Of a stretch of 64,000 bases of DNA, positions 34,287-44,246 are shown piece after piece (position 1 is the first letter of the stretch; the number at the start of each line of letters is the position of its first letter). The stretch comes from Rhodopirellula islandica (GTDB lineage: Bacteria; Planctomycetota; Planctomycetia; Pirellulales; Pirellulaceae). The position numbers and the translations under genes were made by a program. A model generated the notes under the pieces. It saw only the letters and a list, made by a program, of their open reading frames with translations. It did not search any database and was not told where the DNA came from. The DNA is taken from the NCBI RefSeq assembly GCF_001027925.1, contig NZ_LECT01000053.1:1-64000 (forward strand), read 5' to 3'.

Positions 34287-37064
34287 GTGTCAGTTCTGCG
34301 TACCACGTTGCTATGGATCTCCGCCGCGATTTTGGTCCTGATACCAATGTGTTTGGCGGCGGACTACGGCGGCATTTTGCATTGGAGTCAATACGTCGCC
34401 GCGGCCGGCATTTTGCTGGCCATGGTGTTGTCGCTGATTGGATTGACTGACACGACGGCGTCCAGCGGTTTGCGGCAGCACAAATTGTTGCTCCCACTTG
34501 GTCTGTTGGTGCTGCTGGCATGGATTCAGGCGTTGCCGTTGCCATCGGGACTGATTGGACTGCTCAGTCCGGGTTCCAACGCGGCGTATTCGACCTGGTT
34601 GGAAGGCTTGGTGCCAGCGTCCGAGCAACCGTCCGTTCATCCCGTTTCGGTTTCTCCGTTTGACACCAAACACGTCGCCTTGTTGCTGACGTTTTTGCTG
34701 CCGCTTTCCTTTGCTGCTTCGATTGTCTTTCACGCTCGCAATCGTTTGACGATGTTGCTCAGCGCGATCGCGATCACGGGAGCCTCGGTGGCCATCATTG
34801 GGTTCTATCGCAAGCTCGATCCGACGGCGGACCTGTGGTTCTTCACCTCCAAATCCAACGGTTTCGCCGGTTTCGTCAATCGCAACAACGCGGCGTTGAT
34901 GCTCAACTTTGGAATGGCGGCCAGTCTCGGACTGTTGTCCTGGCGGATGATGGCGCTTCACCACATTGAACTGGACGATCCCGATTTTGAATTCAATGAT
35001 TTGCTGGCACTGATTTCCGACCGGGAATCCTTGATCGGGCTGCTTTCTTCGATCACCTGTGTCGCCGGCTTGCTGCTCAATGGATCCCGAGGCGGGGTCG
35101 TTGCGGCTTTGTTTGGATTGGTCTGCGCGTTTGGCTATGTCCGCCCCCGCCGCGGTCTGATCGGACTGCCTATTTTGGCAGTTGTGATTGGCATCTCCGT
35201 CGCGATTCTAACCGTGCCGATGCAGCTGAACCTGGAAACCATCTCTCGCTTGGAACTGATCTCGGCTGACGCCGACACGCTTCAGAAAGATGGACGCCTG
35301 CTGCACTGGCAAGACGGCTGGAAAGCGGCCATGGCATACCTGCCAATGGGATCAGGAATCAGCACGTATGGCTACTCTTACCTGCCCTATCAATCGCAGA
35401 GTCCGGGATCGTGGTTTGAACACGCCGACAACTTGTGGTTGGAAATGTTCGTGGAGACCGGATTGCCCGGGGTGGTGATCGCCGTGCTGTTTTTCACCAT
35501 CCTGCTGAGCTCGCTGCGTCGCTTGTCAACGTCCGCAGACCCCATCGATCAAGGCGTCCGGGTGGCGGCTTGGTATGCCATCGCCGCCGTGATGGTGTCC
35601 CAGTTCTTTGACTTTGGATTGATTGTCCCCGCCAACCTGTTCGTGGCGTTGATCCTGGCAACCGCCGTTGTTTCCCGACAGGTTGCCAGCGGTGGATTGC
35701 AAGCACCGACATTGGAAGACGAAGACGATCCTTACGAAGCGATGGCGATGGCCGACCCGGAATACGCCATGGCGATGGCCGCTGCCGAGCGGGAAGCCGA
35801 AACAGCCACCGAATCGATCGACGCCGAACAATCTGCAGCAACAAATGCGTCCACACGCGGCAACAAGATCAAACTTCAGTCGACCTCCAAATTCGGGCGT
35901 CTGACATCGTCCGTCAGCGTGGGCATCTTCGCGGTGGTGATCTTCCTGCTGTCGGTGCTCGCGATCCCCGGCTTGAAAAGCGATGCGGAGTCCGAGTCAT
36001 TGGTTCGCCGCATCCAAAGTGAATATTCGGGAATGAAGTTCCGCCCGGAAGTCTTGGAACAAGTCGAATCGTTGCTGACAGAAAACCTGAACCAAAATCC
36101 GATTCCCGAGACCCGCACGTTGCTGGCAGCCACCCAGCGCGACCGCGGTCGTTTGGCAGAAACACTGGAATGGCGTCCCGTCTCGATCGAACAAGCCGGT
36201 GAGATCTACGCCAAAACGAATCTGAATGAACGCGGCCTGGAATACCCACCACCGTTGGCCGCCATGACACGTGATCGATTGAAAAGCATTTTGCACTACG
36301 AGGATGCTTGGAACACGTCAATCGCCGGAATCGCGACCTGCCCGCTCGGCCAAGCTTCCCGTGCCACCTTGGTGCAATTGCAGTCCGTGTTGGATCCACA
36401 GCCAGAAACCAGCGTCGCGGTCAAACACCTCGCTAAATTTTATTCGACTGAACCCATTCGCCTGATGCGTCTAGCCAAGCGTGCTTTCATGATTGGGGAT
36501 TTCGATTCGGCCATCACCACGTTCCACGACTCCATTGCACTGCGTCCCAACCTGACCTCGCAATTGATGCCCTTGTTCCGAGTCAATCAAGACACACTGC
36601 CGCTCCAAGAAGTCATCCCCAACGAATCACGGGCGATCGAATTGGCAGCCGCGGACGTGTTGCTCTGGGACGAACCTGACAGCGAATTCCTTCGTCATGC
36701 TGCAACCTCCATCGACTGCGGACGAGCCTCGAACTTGGCCGCGCGTGCCAAGTGCCAAGCTCTGCTTTCGCGAATTCACTTCGCGTTGAATGACATCGAA
36801 AACGCGACCCAGACCGGCGAAGAAGCCATTCGGTTGATGCCCGATGAGCCCCGCTATCGCGTGCAACTGATTGAACAATTTTTGATTTCAAGCAATCGCA
36901 CCGATGCACTCCGACACGCACGACTCGGACGGGAAGCGATTCCCAAGGACAAACGGTTCCAGCAGTTTGTTGATCGCATTGCCGAAGCCGAGCGGAATGA
37001 GTTGCTCGAACCCGCGCTCCCGCAGGACACCAACGCTCCCAGCATCGAATCGATCTTGAACTGA
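34287..37064 (+). CDS. O-antigen-ligase-like polymerase with C-terminal repeats
   Basis: GTG start, 925 residues. The first ~460 residues have about twelve membrane segments. LLLNGSRGGVVAALFGLV followed by a periplasmic loop and WLEMFVETGLPGVVIAVLFF matches the Wzy_C (O-antigen ligase/polymerase) domain. An acidic, Met/Ala-rich stretch (EDEDDPYEAMAMADPEYAMA, about 478-520) is followed by one more membrane segment (about 545-563). Residues about 570-925 are helical with TPR-like units (MRLAKRAFMIGDFDSAITTF, then EEAIRLMPDEPRYRVQLIEQ). It may link or polymerise surface glycans. Its stop faces that of the export operon, with 18 bases between. Confidence 0.83.
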   Translation: MSVLRTTLLWISAAILVLIPMCLAADYGGILHWSQYVAAAGILLAMVLSLIGLTDTTASSGLRQHKLLLPLGLLVLLAWIQALPLPSGLIGLLSPGSNAAYSTWLEGLVPASEQPSVHPVSVSPFDTKHVALLLTFLLPLSFAASIVFHARNRLTMLLSAIAITGASVAIIGFYRKLDPTADLWFFTSKSNGFAGFVNRNNAALMLNFGMAASLGLLSWRMMALHHIELDDPDFEFNDLLALISDRESLIGLLSSITCVAGLLLNGSRGGVVAALFGLVCAFGYVRPRRGLIGLPILAVVIGISVAILTVPMQLNLETISRLELISADADTLQKDGRLLHWQDGWKAAMAYLPMGSGISTYGYSYLPYQSQSPGSWFEHADNLWLEMFVETGLPGVVIAVLFFTILLSSLRRLSTSADPIDQGVRVAAWYAIAAVMVSQFFDFGLIVPANLFVALILATAVVSRQVASGGLQAPTLEDEDDPYEAMAMADPEYAMAMAAAEREAETATESIDAEQSAATNASTRGNKIKLQSTSKFGRLTSSVSVGIFAVVIFLLSVLAIPGLKSDAESESLVRRIQSEYSGMKFRPEVLEQVESLLTENLNQNPIPETRTLLAATQRDRGRLAETLEWRPVSIEQAGEIYAKTNLNERGLEYPPPLAAMTRDRLKSILHYEDAWNTSIAGIATCPLGQASRATLVQLQSVLDPQPETSVAVKHLAKFYSTEPIRLMRLAKRAFMIGDFDSAITTFHDSIALRPNLTSQLMPLFRVNQDTLPLQEVIPNESRAIELAAADVLLWDEPDSEFLRHAATSIDCGRASNLAARAKCQALLSRIHFALNDIENATQTGEEAIRLMPDEPRYRVQLIEQFLISSNRTDALRHARLGREAIPKDKRFQQFVDRIAEAERNELLEPALPQDTNAPSIESILN

Positions 37065-37082
37065 CGAAGCCAACGCCCGCTC

Positions 37083-39440
37083 TCAAGAGGCGTCTTGGGC
37101 CAACCATTCCCAGAAACGGCGTCCGAGACTTCGTTGATCTCGGAGGGCCATCCGCCCGGTCTCACCGGCGTGCACCCGGTGACTCACCGCAGGGGAAAGC
37201 GTCACGATGGACTGAAATCTCGGCGTCAGCAATTCGTAAGGGTCCGATGACTCCGAACGGGTCTTGGCGGGTGCGACCGGCAACGGTCCATCGACGGTCG
37301 CTGCGAGTGCGGGGTGGGGGATTTGCCGACTGGCACGTGGCTGCAACTTTTCGGGATACACCTCGATGATCTCACCGCCACGCAGCAGAACCTGCATGGG
37401 CTCTGCCTTCTGAAGCGTCGATCGGTAGGCATCCAAATCGGAATCTCCCACCGAGACCAGCAGTTCCATGCGTTGACGCACACCAACGTGAACCAGTTCT
37501 TCGCCGACGCGGACATAGGCTCCCTTGAGATCCTGCATATCCGTCGTCAAAATCTCACCGTCCCGTTGGGCGACGACACGCAGTGAATCGACTTGAGCAT
37601 TCAGCTCCTCCAAACTGCGGCGAAGACTCTCGGCCTTTTGTCGCGCCGCTTCCGCTAAGCCGAGCTCCCCCAATCCTTCGTGGCGTTGCCACTTGATCTC
37701 TTCGGATTCCAATTCCAACTGGGTCGCATCACGCTGGGCAACCAATTCATGATCGGCCAGCTCCAGAATGACTTGTCCAGCCATCACCGCTTCTCCTGTT
37801 TGCATCACAACGCGATCCACGAACCCATCGATGGGTGATCGCAAAATCTGGTCATCGGCAAACCGAACCACGACGGGGACGGGACGGCTCAGCGGTGATG
37901 GCAACGTGACCACAAACTGCCCCAAGAACGAGAAGGTCACACAGGTCCAAATCGCCCGCCGACGATGCGACCACTTCGAGAACGTCTCACTCGAATCGGT
38001 GTAGTTCCACACTTTCTTGGCAAATTGAAGCGACGGCAGCATGACCCACAACAGAATTGCGGCCATCGCGACCAACAACCCCACCGGACCAGCCCACATC
38101 GACACCACCACAATCAAACCGCCCATCCAGACCATTTGAAACACGACGGACGCGGCCGCGTGACAGGCCGCAAATCCGCGTCGCCAACCCGATAACTTGC
38201 AACTCGGACCATGCATCGCAAACAGCTTGGTCTGCAACCAACCTCCAAACAGCTTGCGTCCCTGTTCTCGCAGATTGGGAATGTCGGTCCAATCCGACAA
38301 CACGTAGTACCCGTCCAAACGCAACAACGGGTTCGCGTTGACCAACAACGTGGCGGGGCCCGCAATGAAAAAAATCTGGGCGGCAACGTGCGCGACAAAT
38401 TCTGTCGGATGCCAACACCAAACCCAATAGGCAACTGATGCAATCAAGAGTTCCAGGTAGACACCTGCCATCGCGATGGAGGCTCGTGATTGACGATTGG
38501 GCAATCGCCAGGCATTGGTGACATCCACATAGGCCAACGGTGCGAACAAGAAGAACATCACGCCCGCCTTGCCGACTTGCACACCGTGCCAACGTGCGGA
38601 AACGGCGTGCCCCAGTTCGTGAATCAGCTTCAGCACACACCACAGCGCCAGCATCCCAACCCACATCTGCGAATCAAAGATCCGCATCAATTCCGCGGTC
38701 AATTGCTTTCGATGAAACAACGCGAAGACCATCGAGACACTGATGAACGAACCTGCGATCACCACGCCGTGAATGGAAAACAACGGCCGCATCACGGGCA
38801 AGGCAGCGTTTGCAGGAGCGTTGGCGTTGATCAATGGAAACCGCAAACTGATCAACCAAGAACACACCTTGATCAGCGGTGCGATGCAGCTCGCGAGCTT
38901 GCCGATGAGCCAGGGGCTCCATCTGTTTCGCTTGGAATCTGCAGTGGGCTCCGGCGTGGACTCTCCCAATGAATCCAAGTCCACGCTGGCGTTCATCGCG
39001 TCCGCGGGCGGCACTGACGTTTCGACTTGCTGACCGGGTTCCGACGCCGGTGAGTTGCACGACGGTGGTGTGCTTGCAGGCGTTTGTTCTGCAATGGCGA
39101 TTTTCTGTGCCACCAAAACCGCGATGAAGTCCGCGATATCTTCGGCCGACCAATCCAATCCGTCCTGTTCTGCTTGAGCAATGATCTCCGTGGTCGACCG
39201 TTGCCCGTCCAACAGCATGGCAACGTGATGCTCCGCTGCACCAAACTGAAAGTGTTTCCCAGTTCCCGCGTGCGCGGCTCGAACCACGGTGACTCCGGCC
39301 ACTTCACAAACGTTGAATTCCAGATCGGAATCCAAACGCACCTTCGGCGCGGTCATGGATGCCGGAGGACCGGACGGTTCGACCGATGCCGGACCGGCGG
39401 TTTGCATTTCGTCGTGAGCCACTTGGTTTGGTTTCACCAT
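37083..39440 (-). CDS. PqqD-like / M50 protease / HlyD-like fusion
   Basis: 785 residues from the ATG at 39440, which overlaps the upstream stop by 7 bases (ATGGTGA) and so is probably reached by translational coupling. Residues about 36-115 resemble a PqqD peptide-recognition domain (LDGQRSTTEIIAQAEQDG). Membrane segments follow from about 220. HELGH at 274-278 is an intact M50 zinc site, and NPLLRLDGYYVLSDW (370-384) supplies the second-motif Asp. From about 525 to the end is a HlyD-like periplasmic part with a lipoyl motif (LRSPIDGFVDRVVMQTGEAV), a coiled coil (about 575-620) and a beta-rich end. It may recognise, cut and/or hand over an exported protein; this is inferred from architecture. 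It is the fourth gene of the operon. Confidence 0.85.
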   Translation of the reverse strand: MVKPNQVAHDEMQTAGPASVEPSGPPASMTAPKVRLDSDLEFNVCEVAGVTVVRAAHAGTGKHFQFGAAEHHVAMLLDGQRSTTEIIAQAEQDGLDWSAEDIADFIAVLVAQKIAIAEQTPASTPPSCNSPASEPGQQVETSVPPADAMNASVDLDSLGESTPEPTADSKRNRWSPWLIGKLASCIAPLIKVCSWLISLRFPLINANAPANAALPVMRPLFSIHGVVIAGSFISVSMVFALFHRKQLTAELMRIFDSQMWVGMLALWCVLKLIHELGHAVSARWHGVQVGKAGVMFFLFAPLAYVDVTNAWRLPNRQSRASIAMAGVYLELLIASVAYWVWCWHPTEFVAHVAAQIFFIAGPATLLVNANPLLRLDGYYVLSDWTDIPNLREQGRKLFGGWLQTKLFAMHGPSCKLSGWRRGFAACHAAASVVFQMVWMGGLIVVVSMWAGPVGLLVAMAAILLWVMLPSLQFAKKVWNYTDSSETFSKWSHRRRAIWTCVTFSFLGQFVVTLPSPLSRPVPVVVRFADDQILRSPIDGFVDRVVMQTGEAVMAGQVILELADHELVAQRDATQLELESEEIKWQRHEGLGELGLAEAARQKAESLRRSLEELNAQVDSLRVVAQRDGEILTTDMQDLKGAYVRVGEELVHVGVRQRMELLVSVGDSDLDAYRSTLQKAEPMQVLLRGGEIIEVYPEKLQPRASRQIPHPALAATVDGPLPVAPAKTRSESSDPYELLTPRFQSIVTLSPAVSHRVHAGETGRMALRDQRSLGRRFWEWLAQDAS

Positions 39441-40885
39441 CCGATCATCCACCCCAGTCGTTTCACAGGGGTGCGAATCCATTTCCAAATCCAAGGGTAA
39501 GTGGGACCAATCACGACGGCTTCCCCCCGCATCCCCACTCGCAATGCCGCGTCGCTGTTTGGCAGTTCCGCGATCGCGACAAACACATTGGAATCGTCTC
39601 GAATGGTCGCTGCTGGCCATACCGAACGCACGCGACTGTCGAACGACCGCCCGTCCAACGCGGGAAACCACAACTCCACCGGAGCGTTCATTTCGACAAA
39701 TAGAATCTCCGACTCAGGCAATTCCAATTCGACTTCGACGTTGCCTTCGGGAGCGATTTCCATCAGCGTCTGACCAATTTCCAGCGGTGTCCCCAAAGAA
39801 CGCGTCAGGTCACCTTGGATGACGACCCCATCAATCGGTGACACCACGTCAAGCTTGTTGAGTTTGTCCTGCAACAACTCTGCCTTTCTCAACAACGTCT
39901 TGCGACGAAGCCCGGCCAGCTGAGCGGTTGCGATTTGTCCACTCGCCAACGCGATGTCTTCATCCTTCTGAGCTTCGTCGATTTCGGCCACCATTGATTC
40001 CAGCTCAATCCGCAATGGACGACCATCCAACTGCAACAGCGTTTGCCCCGCTTGGACACGGTCACCAGGGCGAACCATGGTCGCCAATAAAGTGGCATCA
40101 ATCGGCGATGCGATCAGTCGTCCGTCCATTGCTGCCACCGTGGCGGTCGCATGCGTTCGATACGACATCGGGATGCACGTGAGGATCAACGTGACCAAGA
40201 AAGCAATTCCGATCAGCCCGCGTCTTGACCACCACTTGCTGATCTTGTTCGCCAAACGTCCCCAATGATCTTTGGCTGGTCGGCTGAGAAAAACAGCGGC
40301 GAACAGTCCCATCACATCGGCGGACAACATCCGTTGAAAGGTCTTGGCGTCAAAGTCGTCTGCACTCGGAGGCCGAATCCACACGCGGCAACACGGAATG
40401 TCGACGCTGTCGCTCTTTCCTTTCGGGCTGGACTTCGTAATGGGAATCGTGTCGGGAACCAACTCGATCACCAACGTTCCATTGTCCCACCGCGAAGTGC
40501 TCTCGGTCGCCGGTGACTCGGCTTCGACCGTGGACGCCAACCACTGGGCGTCAAAGCGTTGACGAATCGAGTTGTCAGCGCCCAGCCAACCCAGTCGTCC
40601 GTCATGCAATCGATGCAGAGAGCGCGTTCCCCATCCCAATCGAATGGTGTGTTCAGGCAGAACCTCGGTCAAACGCTGAACCAGCAATTCCGCTGCGGAA
40701 ACCCGGTCCTTCGTCGATGCCATCTCGGTCAACCAAGCGTGCCACATCGACTGAAACATCTTCGTTCGCGAAACGGCGGATGAATCCTGGGTCAACGCCG
40801 CGTTGGAAAACGCCCTGGCGGTCGAGTTGTCCGTTTCGAACCAATCGGCTGCTGCGGAGTGGGGTTCGGAGGTCAGATTCACCAT
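39434..40885 (-). CDS. HlyD-type adaptor with extra N-terminal domain
   Basis: 483 residues. Residues 1-205 are soluble and GAF-like in pattern (STKDRVSAAELLVQRLTEVL, then GRLGWLGADNSIRQRFDAQW). A membrane segment (RRGLIGIAFLVTLILTCIPM) at about 220-240 is followed by the membrane-fusion part: a lipoyl half-motif LIASPIDATLLATMVRPGD, a short coiled coil (about 290-345), a second lipoyl half VVSPIDGVVIQGDLTRSLG, and a beta-barrel. The protein would span the inner membrane with a cytoplasmic sensor or docking domain and a periplasmic hairpin. It overlaps the next gene downstream by 7 bases and the upstream gene by 7 bases, so the three are translationally coupled. Confidence 0.82.
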   Translation of the reverse strand: MVNLTSEPHSAAADWFETDNSTARAFSNAALTQDSSAVSRTKMFQSMWHAWLTEMASTKDRVSAAELLVQRLTEVLPEHTIRLGWGTRSLHRLHDGRLGWLGADNSIRQRFDAQWLASTVEAESPATESTSRWDNGTLVIELVPDTIPITKSSPKGKSDSVDIPCCRVWIRPPSADDFDAKTFQRMLSADVMGLFAAVFLSRPAKDHWGRLANKISKWWSRRGLIGIAFLVTLILTCIPMSYRTHATATVAAMDGRLIASPIDATLLATMVRPGDRVQAGQTLLQLDGRPLRIELESMVAEIDEAQKDEDIALASGQIATAQLAGLRRKTLLRKAELLQDKLNKLDVVSPIDGVVIQGDLTRSLGTPLEIGQTLMEIAPEGNVEVELELPESEILFVEMNAPVELWFPALDGRSFDSRVRSVWPAATIRDDSNVFVAIAELPNSDAALRVGMRGEAVVIGPTYPWIWKWIRTPVKRLGWMIGW

Positions 40886-41808
40886 CGTTGAACTCCCGAT
40901 GCTCGACGCTTGGAAATCGATTCGGGTGTGTCATCCACGCTGGATGGTTCCAACAACCGCATCGTGCAACGGTCTCCGGGACGAAGTTCACCGGATGGAT
41001 TCTGGATACGGACCCGAATTTCGATGGTCCCGCTTTCACTGTTGATCGATGGGCCGATGGTTTCGATTTTGCCGTCAACCGTTTTTCGAGCCGCACGAAA
41101 ATACACCTGAGTGTCCATTCCGATCTTCATTGCCATCGCCCGATCCGCCATCACATTGAAGACGCCTTGCAGAATATCGGTGCGGACCAAACGCACGATT
41201 TCAGGGTCCGAAGGTGTGATCGTCGCTCCCAAACCAGCCTTCTTCTCTGCAATCACTCCGTCAAAGGGAGCTCGGATGCAACGTCGTTTCCATTGCAATT
41301 CCAGACGGTTGGCTTCTGCCATCCGCAACGACCTTTGTTCCGTTGCGGTCAACAGACGAGCCTTGGCGACATTGAGTTCCATTTCCGCCCGGCGGAGCTC
41401 ATCGGACCCCGCCATTTCATCGCGTAGCAAACGACGCAGGTGCTCAACTCGCACGGTCTGCAAATCCAGCGAAGCTTGGGCGGCATGGATCTCACCCACC
41501 ATCGACGCTTGGATCTTGGCAATTTCCATGGAGGCTCGTTCGATTTCATCATCCAGCCTCGCGATCACATCGTTGGCTTGAACGCGCTGCCCGACCTTCA
41601 CTGGGATTTCGGTGATGCGGCCCAGGTCTTCGCTGCCGAGGTAGATGTCTTCGATTGCCTGTGAGAAGCCTTCGTAAGCCGAATCGCCATACAACGCGAC
41701 ACCTCGCGAAGAGGTGGATTCCTTTTGGGCCAAGGCAAGATTTGACGACAGGCCCCATGCAATGAAAGCAGCCAATGCGATGATCGTCCGTGATGTTCGT
41801 TTCATCAT
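40879..41808 (-). CDS. Periplasmic adaptor (HlyD/RND type) with signal peptide
   Basis: 309 residues beginning with a Sec signal peptide (IIALAAFIAWGLSSNLALA). The mature protein has a lipoyl half-motif (ITEIPVKVGQRVQANDVIAR), a coiled-coil hairpin (about 85-170; ERASMEIAKIQASMVGEIHA, then LRRAEMELNVAKARLLTATE), the second half (IRAPFDGVIAEKKAGLGATI) and a beta-barrel. This is the standard periplasmic adaptor layout. It is a soluble adaptor, unlike the membrane-anchored one downstream, so the operon encodes two distinct adaptors plus a third in the M50 fusion. Its start lies 6 bases past the stop of the TolC-like gene. Confidence 0.88.
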   Translation of the reverse strand: MMKRTSRTIIALAAFIAWGLSSNLALAQKESTSSRGVALYGDSAYEGFSQAIEDIYLGSEDLGRITEIPVKVGQRVQANDVIARLDDEIERASMEIAKIQASMVGEIHAAQASLDLQTVRVEHLRRLLRDEMAGSDELRRAEMELNVAKARLLTATEQRSLRMAEANRLELQWKRRCIRAPFDGVIAEKKAGLGATITPSDPEIVRLVRTDILQGVFNVMADRAMAMKIGMDTQVYFRAARKTVDGKIETIGPSINSESGTIEIRVRIQNPSGELRPGDRCTMRLLEPSSVDDTPESISKRRASGVQRW

Positions 41809-41814
41809 GCGTTC

Positions 41815-43905
41815 CTATTCCATGCTTTCCGATGTGGTCACGTCGTCTTTGGGCGCGGAGCCTTCCCATTCGATCATCCCTGATTCACTGACCAGTGATT
41901 CTCCGAACGATTCGGTGTCTCGCGGCAAATCAAAGTCAGCGATGCGAGTCAGAGGTGTCAACTGATCCAGTTCGACGGGGCCAGTTTGCAACACCTCAAT
42001 CTGACTGGTGTTGCCGGGCCGAGTGGGCTGGATGCCTTCCGTCTTGAGCAACGTGCCCATTGCCTTTTGCAATTCAATCAAGGAAATGATGGAAGCGACT
42101 TGTGCTGTCACCAAAAGTTGTTCCGCTTCCGTCCGTCGTTTCTGAGTTTCGAGCAGATCCTCCAGCACCAAGGCGGTGGGTCCACCGTCACCTGCCAACA
42201 CTTCCCAACGTCGGGTTGCAATTTCCTCTTCCCGGACGGCCGCTGCCAGCGTGATCGCTTTGCTGTCCCGCAATTGAAAATTCGCGTTCGCTTGAATCAG
42301 TGCGGTTTCAATTTCTCGCCGCGCCGTCAGCAGACTGAGCCGCAATTCTTCGCTGCGTTGTTGGTAGCGATACCGTGCTTCGCGAACCCGACTGCGAGCC
42401 GCACGACGCCCGTATGGCAAACTGTATTGCAACATCGCGGTCAGACCAGGACCTTCCGTGAACTGATCACCGAAGGCTTGAAAGAATCGATTGTCGCCAC
42501 GGAGCCCTGACAGGTACGCATCGAACACGGCATCCAGTTGAGGCTTCAGTTCATTGCGAGTCACGTTGATGCTCAACCCTGCGGCGGCGAGCTCTTGCGT
42601 GGCGGCTTGGATGTCCGGTCGATATTCCAAACCACGAACGATCGCATCGTGCAAGTCAATGTTTTCGCTGGGAATGTCGGGGTTCGCGAGCGGGATCAGC
42701 TCGACGGATTGATTCAAAGTCGCCAGTGCGGGGCTGCCAACCAGCGTTCGCAAGCGAACCTGCAAACGGCGCAACTCAGCTTCGATTTCAATCAGTCGAT
42801 CGCGATCGGTTGCCAATCGACGCTGGACCTTGATCCGTTGCAACGGCCCTGAATCCAGGTCCGCACGAGCGTCGACCAAACGGGCGATCTGTTCCCCCCG
42901 TTCAATCAGGCTCCGTTGCTGCACCAGGTGACAACGTCGTTCGTACAAACGCCAAAACGCTTGAAACGTTTCGACCAAATGGTTTTCCACTTCTGCCCGC
43001 ATTTCTTGCCAAGCGATTCGGCTTTCGATGGATGCTTGGGTGACCAGCCGGGTGTTGTAGACCTGGCCGCTGGTCGCGAGCAAAGGTTGCGTGATACTGA
43101 GGCTGATTTTCGAATTGCCCTGCGGGTTGGGCTCGAAGAACAGGCTGTTGCTATCGAGCGTCCCCAGCTCTTGGGACAAATCCACCACCGCACCACGACG
43201 CGTCAACTTTCGAAAACCACCACTGGCAGTGACCGAATTTTGAATCAGTCGTTCGGGTCCGCCCGTCGTCAAGGTGCTGCCGACTGGATCGTTGATTCGG
43301 CCGTAGCCACCTTCCAGCAAAAACGTGGGGTCGAAGACCGCATCCTGTTGAACAATCTTTTCGTAAGCGATTGAAGTCCGGCGTGAAACAGCCGAGATCC
43401 GAGGGCTGGTTTCCAGCGTGTCCGTCAACACCGTGGGAAGGTCAAAGGCGACTTGTTCAGGCGACTGCAACAGCCCTGAAAACGCAACGGATTCCCACCA
43501 TGGGGCGGCAACACTCGGATTGCCTTCCATCTCAAGGTGGTCGGCTTGGGCGGATGAGTCGGCAGGCAATGACATGCCGTCTTCGGCGGGGGCCGGTAGC
43601 GGATTGGGAGCCGCCACCGTTTCCGGTTCCAAGGAATCTCGCCGCGCCGCCTCGGCAACGTTGAGTGCTGCCGCGTCTAGAAACCGCTGGAACGAAGTGT
43701 CACTTGGCTCATCCGCCCCCATCCGCTGCGGCGACAGCGTGAAAGCGAGCAGACAGGCCGTTCCCGTCATCCAAGCATTCACCATCGATCGTTGCCAAGG
43801 CTGATTTGCCTTGACCAACGAATGGCGCCGATGGCACCCCGACGATCCGGCCCGCAACGGCCATCTCGTGAGCATGCTTCGAAAATGCTGAACGACGAGC
43901 TTCAT
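41815..43905 (-). CDS. TolC-family outer-membrane channel
   Basis: 696 residues from the ATG at 43905, which has AAGGA 4-5 bases upstream. An in-frame ATG at 43785 would place the signal peptide (AWMTGTACLLAFTLSPQRMG) directly at the N-terminus and is a credible alternative. Residues about 150-640 show the outer membrane efflux protein pattern of two related halves of long helices and beta strands (TRLVTQASIESRIAWQEMRA, then LQRIKVQRRLATDRDRLIEI; LLTARREIETALIQANANFQ; LEDLLETQKRRTEAEQLLVT). The C-terminal ~80 residues are acidic and probably periplasmic. It would form the outer-membrane exit channel. It is the first gene of the export operon. Confidence 0.88.
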   Translation of the reverse strand: MKLVVQHFRSMLTRWPLRAGSSGCHRRHSLVKANQPWQRSMVNAWMTGTACLLAFTLSPQRMGADEPSDTSFQRFLDAAALNVAEAARRDSLEPETVAAPNPLPAPAEDGMSLPADSSAQADHLEMEGNPSVAAPWWESVAFSGLLQSPEQVAFDLPTVLTDTLETSPRISAVSRRTSIAYEKIVQQDAVFDPTFLLEGGYGRINDPVGSTLTTGGPERLIQNSVTASGGFRKLTRRGAVVDLSQELGTLDSNSLFFEPNPQGNSKISLSITQPLLATSGQVYNTRLVTQASIESRIAWQEMRAEVENHLVETFQAFWRLYERRCHLVQQRSLIERGEQIARLVDARADLDSGPLQRIKVQRRLATDRDRLIEIEAELRRLQVRLRTLVGSPALATLNQSVELIPLANPDIPSENIDLHDAIVRGLEYRPDIQAATQELAAAGLSINVTRNELKPQLDAVFDAYLSGLRGDNRFFQAFGDQFTEGPGLTAMLQYSLPYGRRAARSRVREARYRYQQRSEELRLSLLTARREIETALIQANANFQLRDSKAITLAAAVREEEIATRRWEVLAGDGGPTALVLEDLLETQKRRTEAEQLLVTAQVASIISLIELQKAMGTLLKTEGIQPTRPGNTSQIEVLQTGPVELDQLTPLTRIADFDLPRDTESFGESLVSESGMIEWEGSAPKDDVTTSESME

Positions 43906-44246
43906 TCCTTCCTTGACCAGTTTCGCTTTTGGACGCAAACACCGCCGGTCTCGGACTCCCCCCTTCCTTGCGGGAACGCCAACAGGAGCTGTTGACCGAC
44001 TGAGTGACTGCGCACCTGGGAACGCCCAGGCGGGATTCACTACGTGTACAGATATCTTCGGAAGCATTGGTCGTGAGGATTGCAACGACCGTGACTGATT
44101 TTCAAGTCAAGGTTGGTTTGACCAGGCTCAATCGACAAATCCGGCAGGGTCATCGGAACCCGCAAAGTCTGCGGATCCTACCTGGACACCCGTACGTCTC
44201 ATGCGGGCGTGAATTTGTGTCGTTTAGGACGATGAGGCAATTCACC
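43906..44246. promoter_or_regulatory. Divergent promoter region of export operon and giant gene
   Basis: This 341-base region separates the export operon from the giant surface-protein gene, so both promoters should lie here and could be coregulated. A hairpin CCTGGG-AACG-CCCAGG is at 44015-44030, without a T-run. A short inverted repeat GTCAA/TTGAC with a 7-base spacer is at 44106-44122. I do not recognise -35/-10 elements with confidence. Confidence 0.45.

Noticed and set aside
37083-43905. Export operon as a standard type I secretion or RND efflux system
   Set aside because: No ABC ATPase (Walker A/B, signature) and no RND permease is encoded in the operon or beside it.
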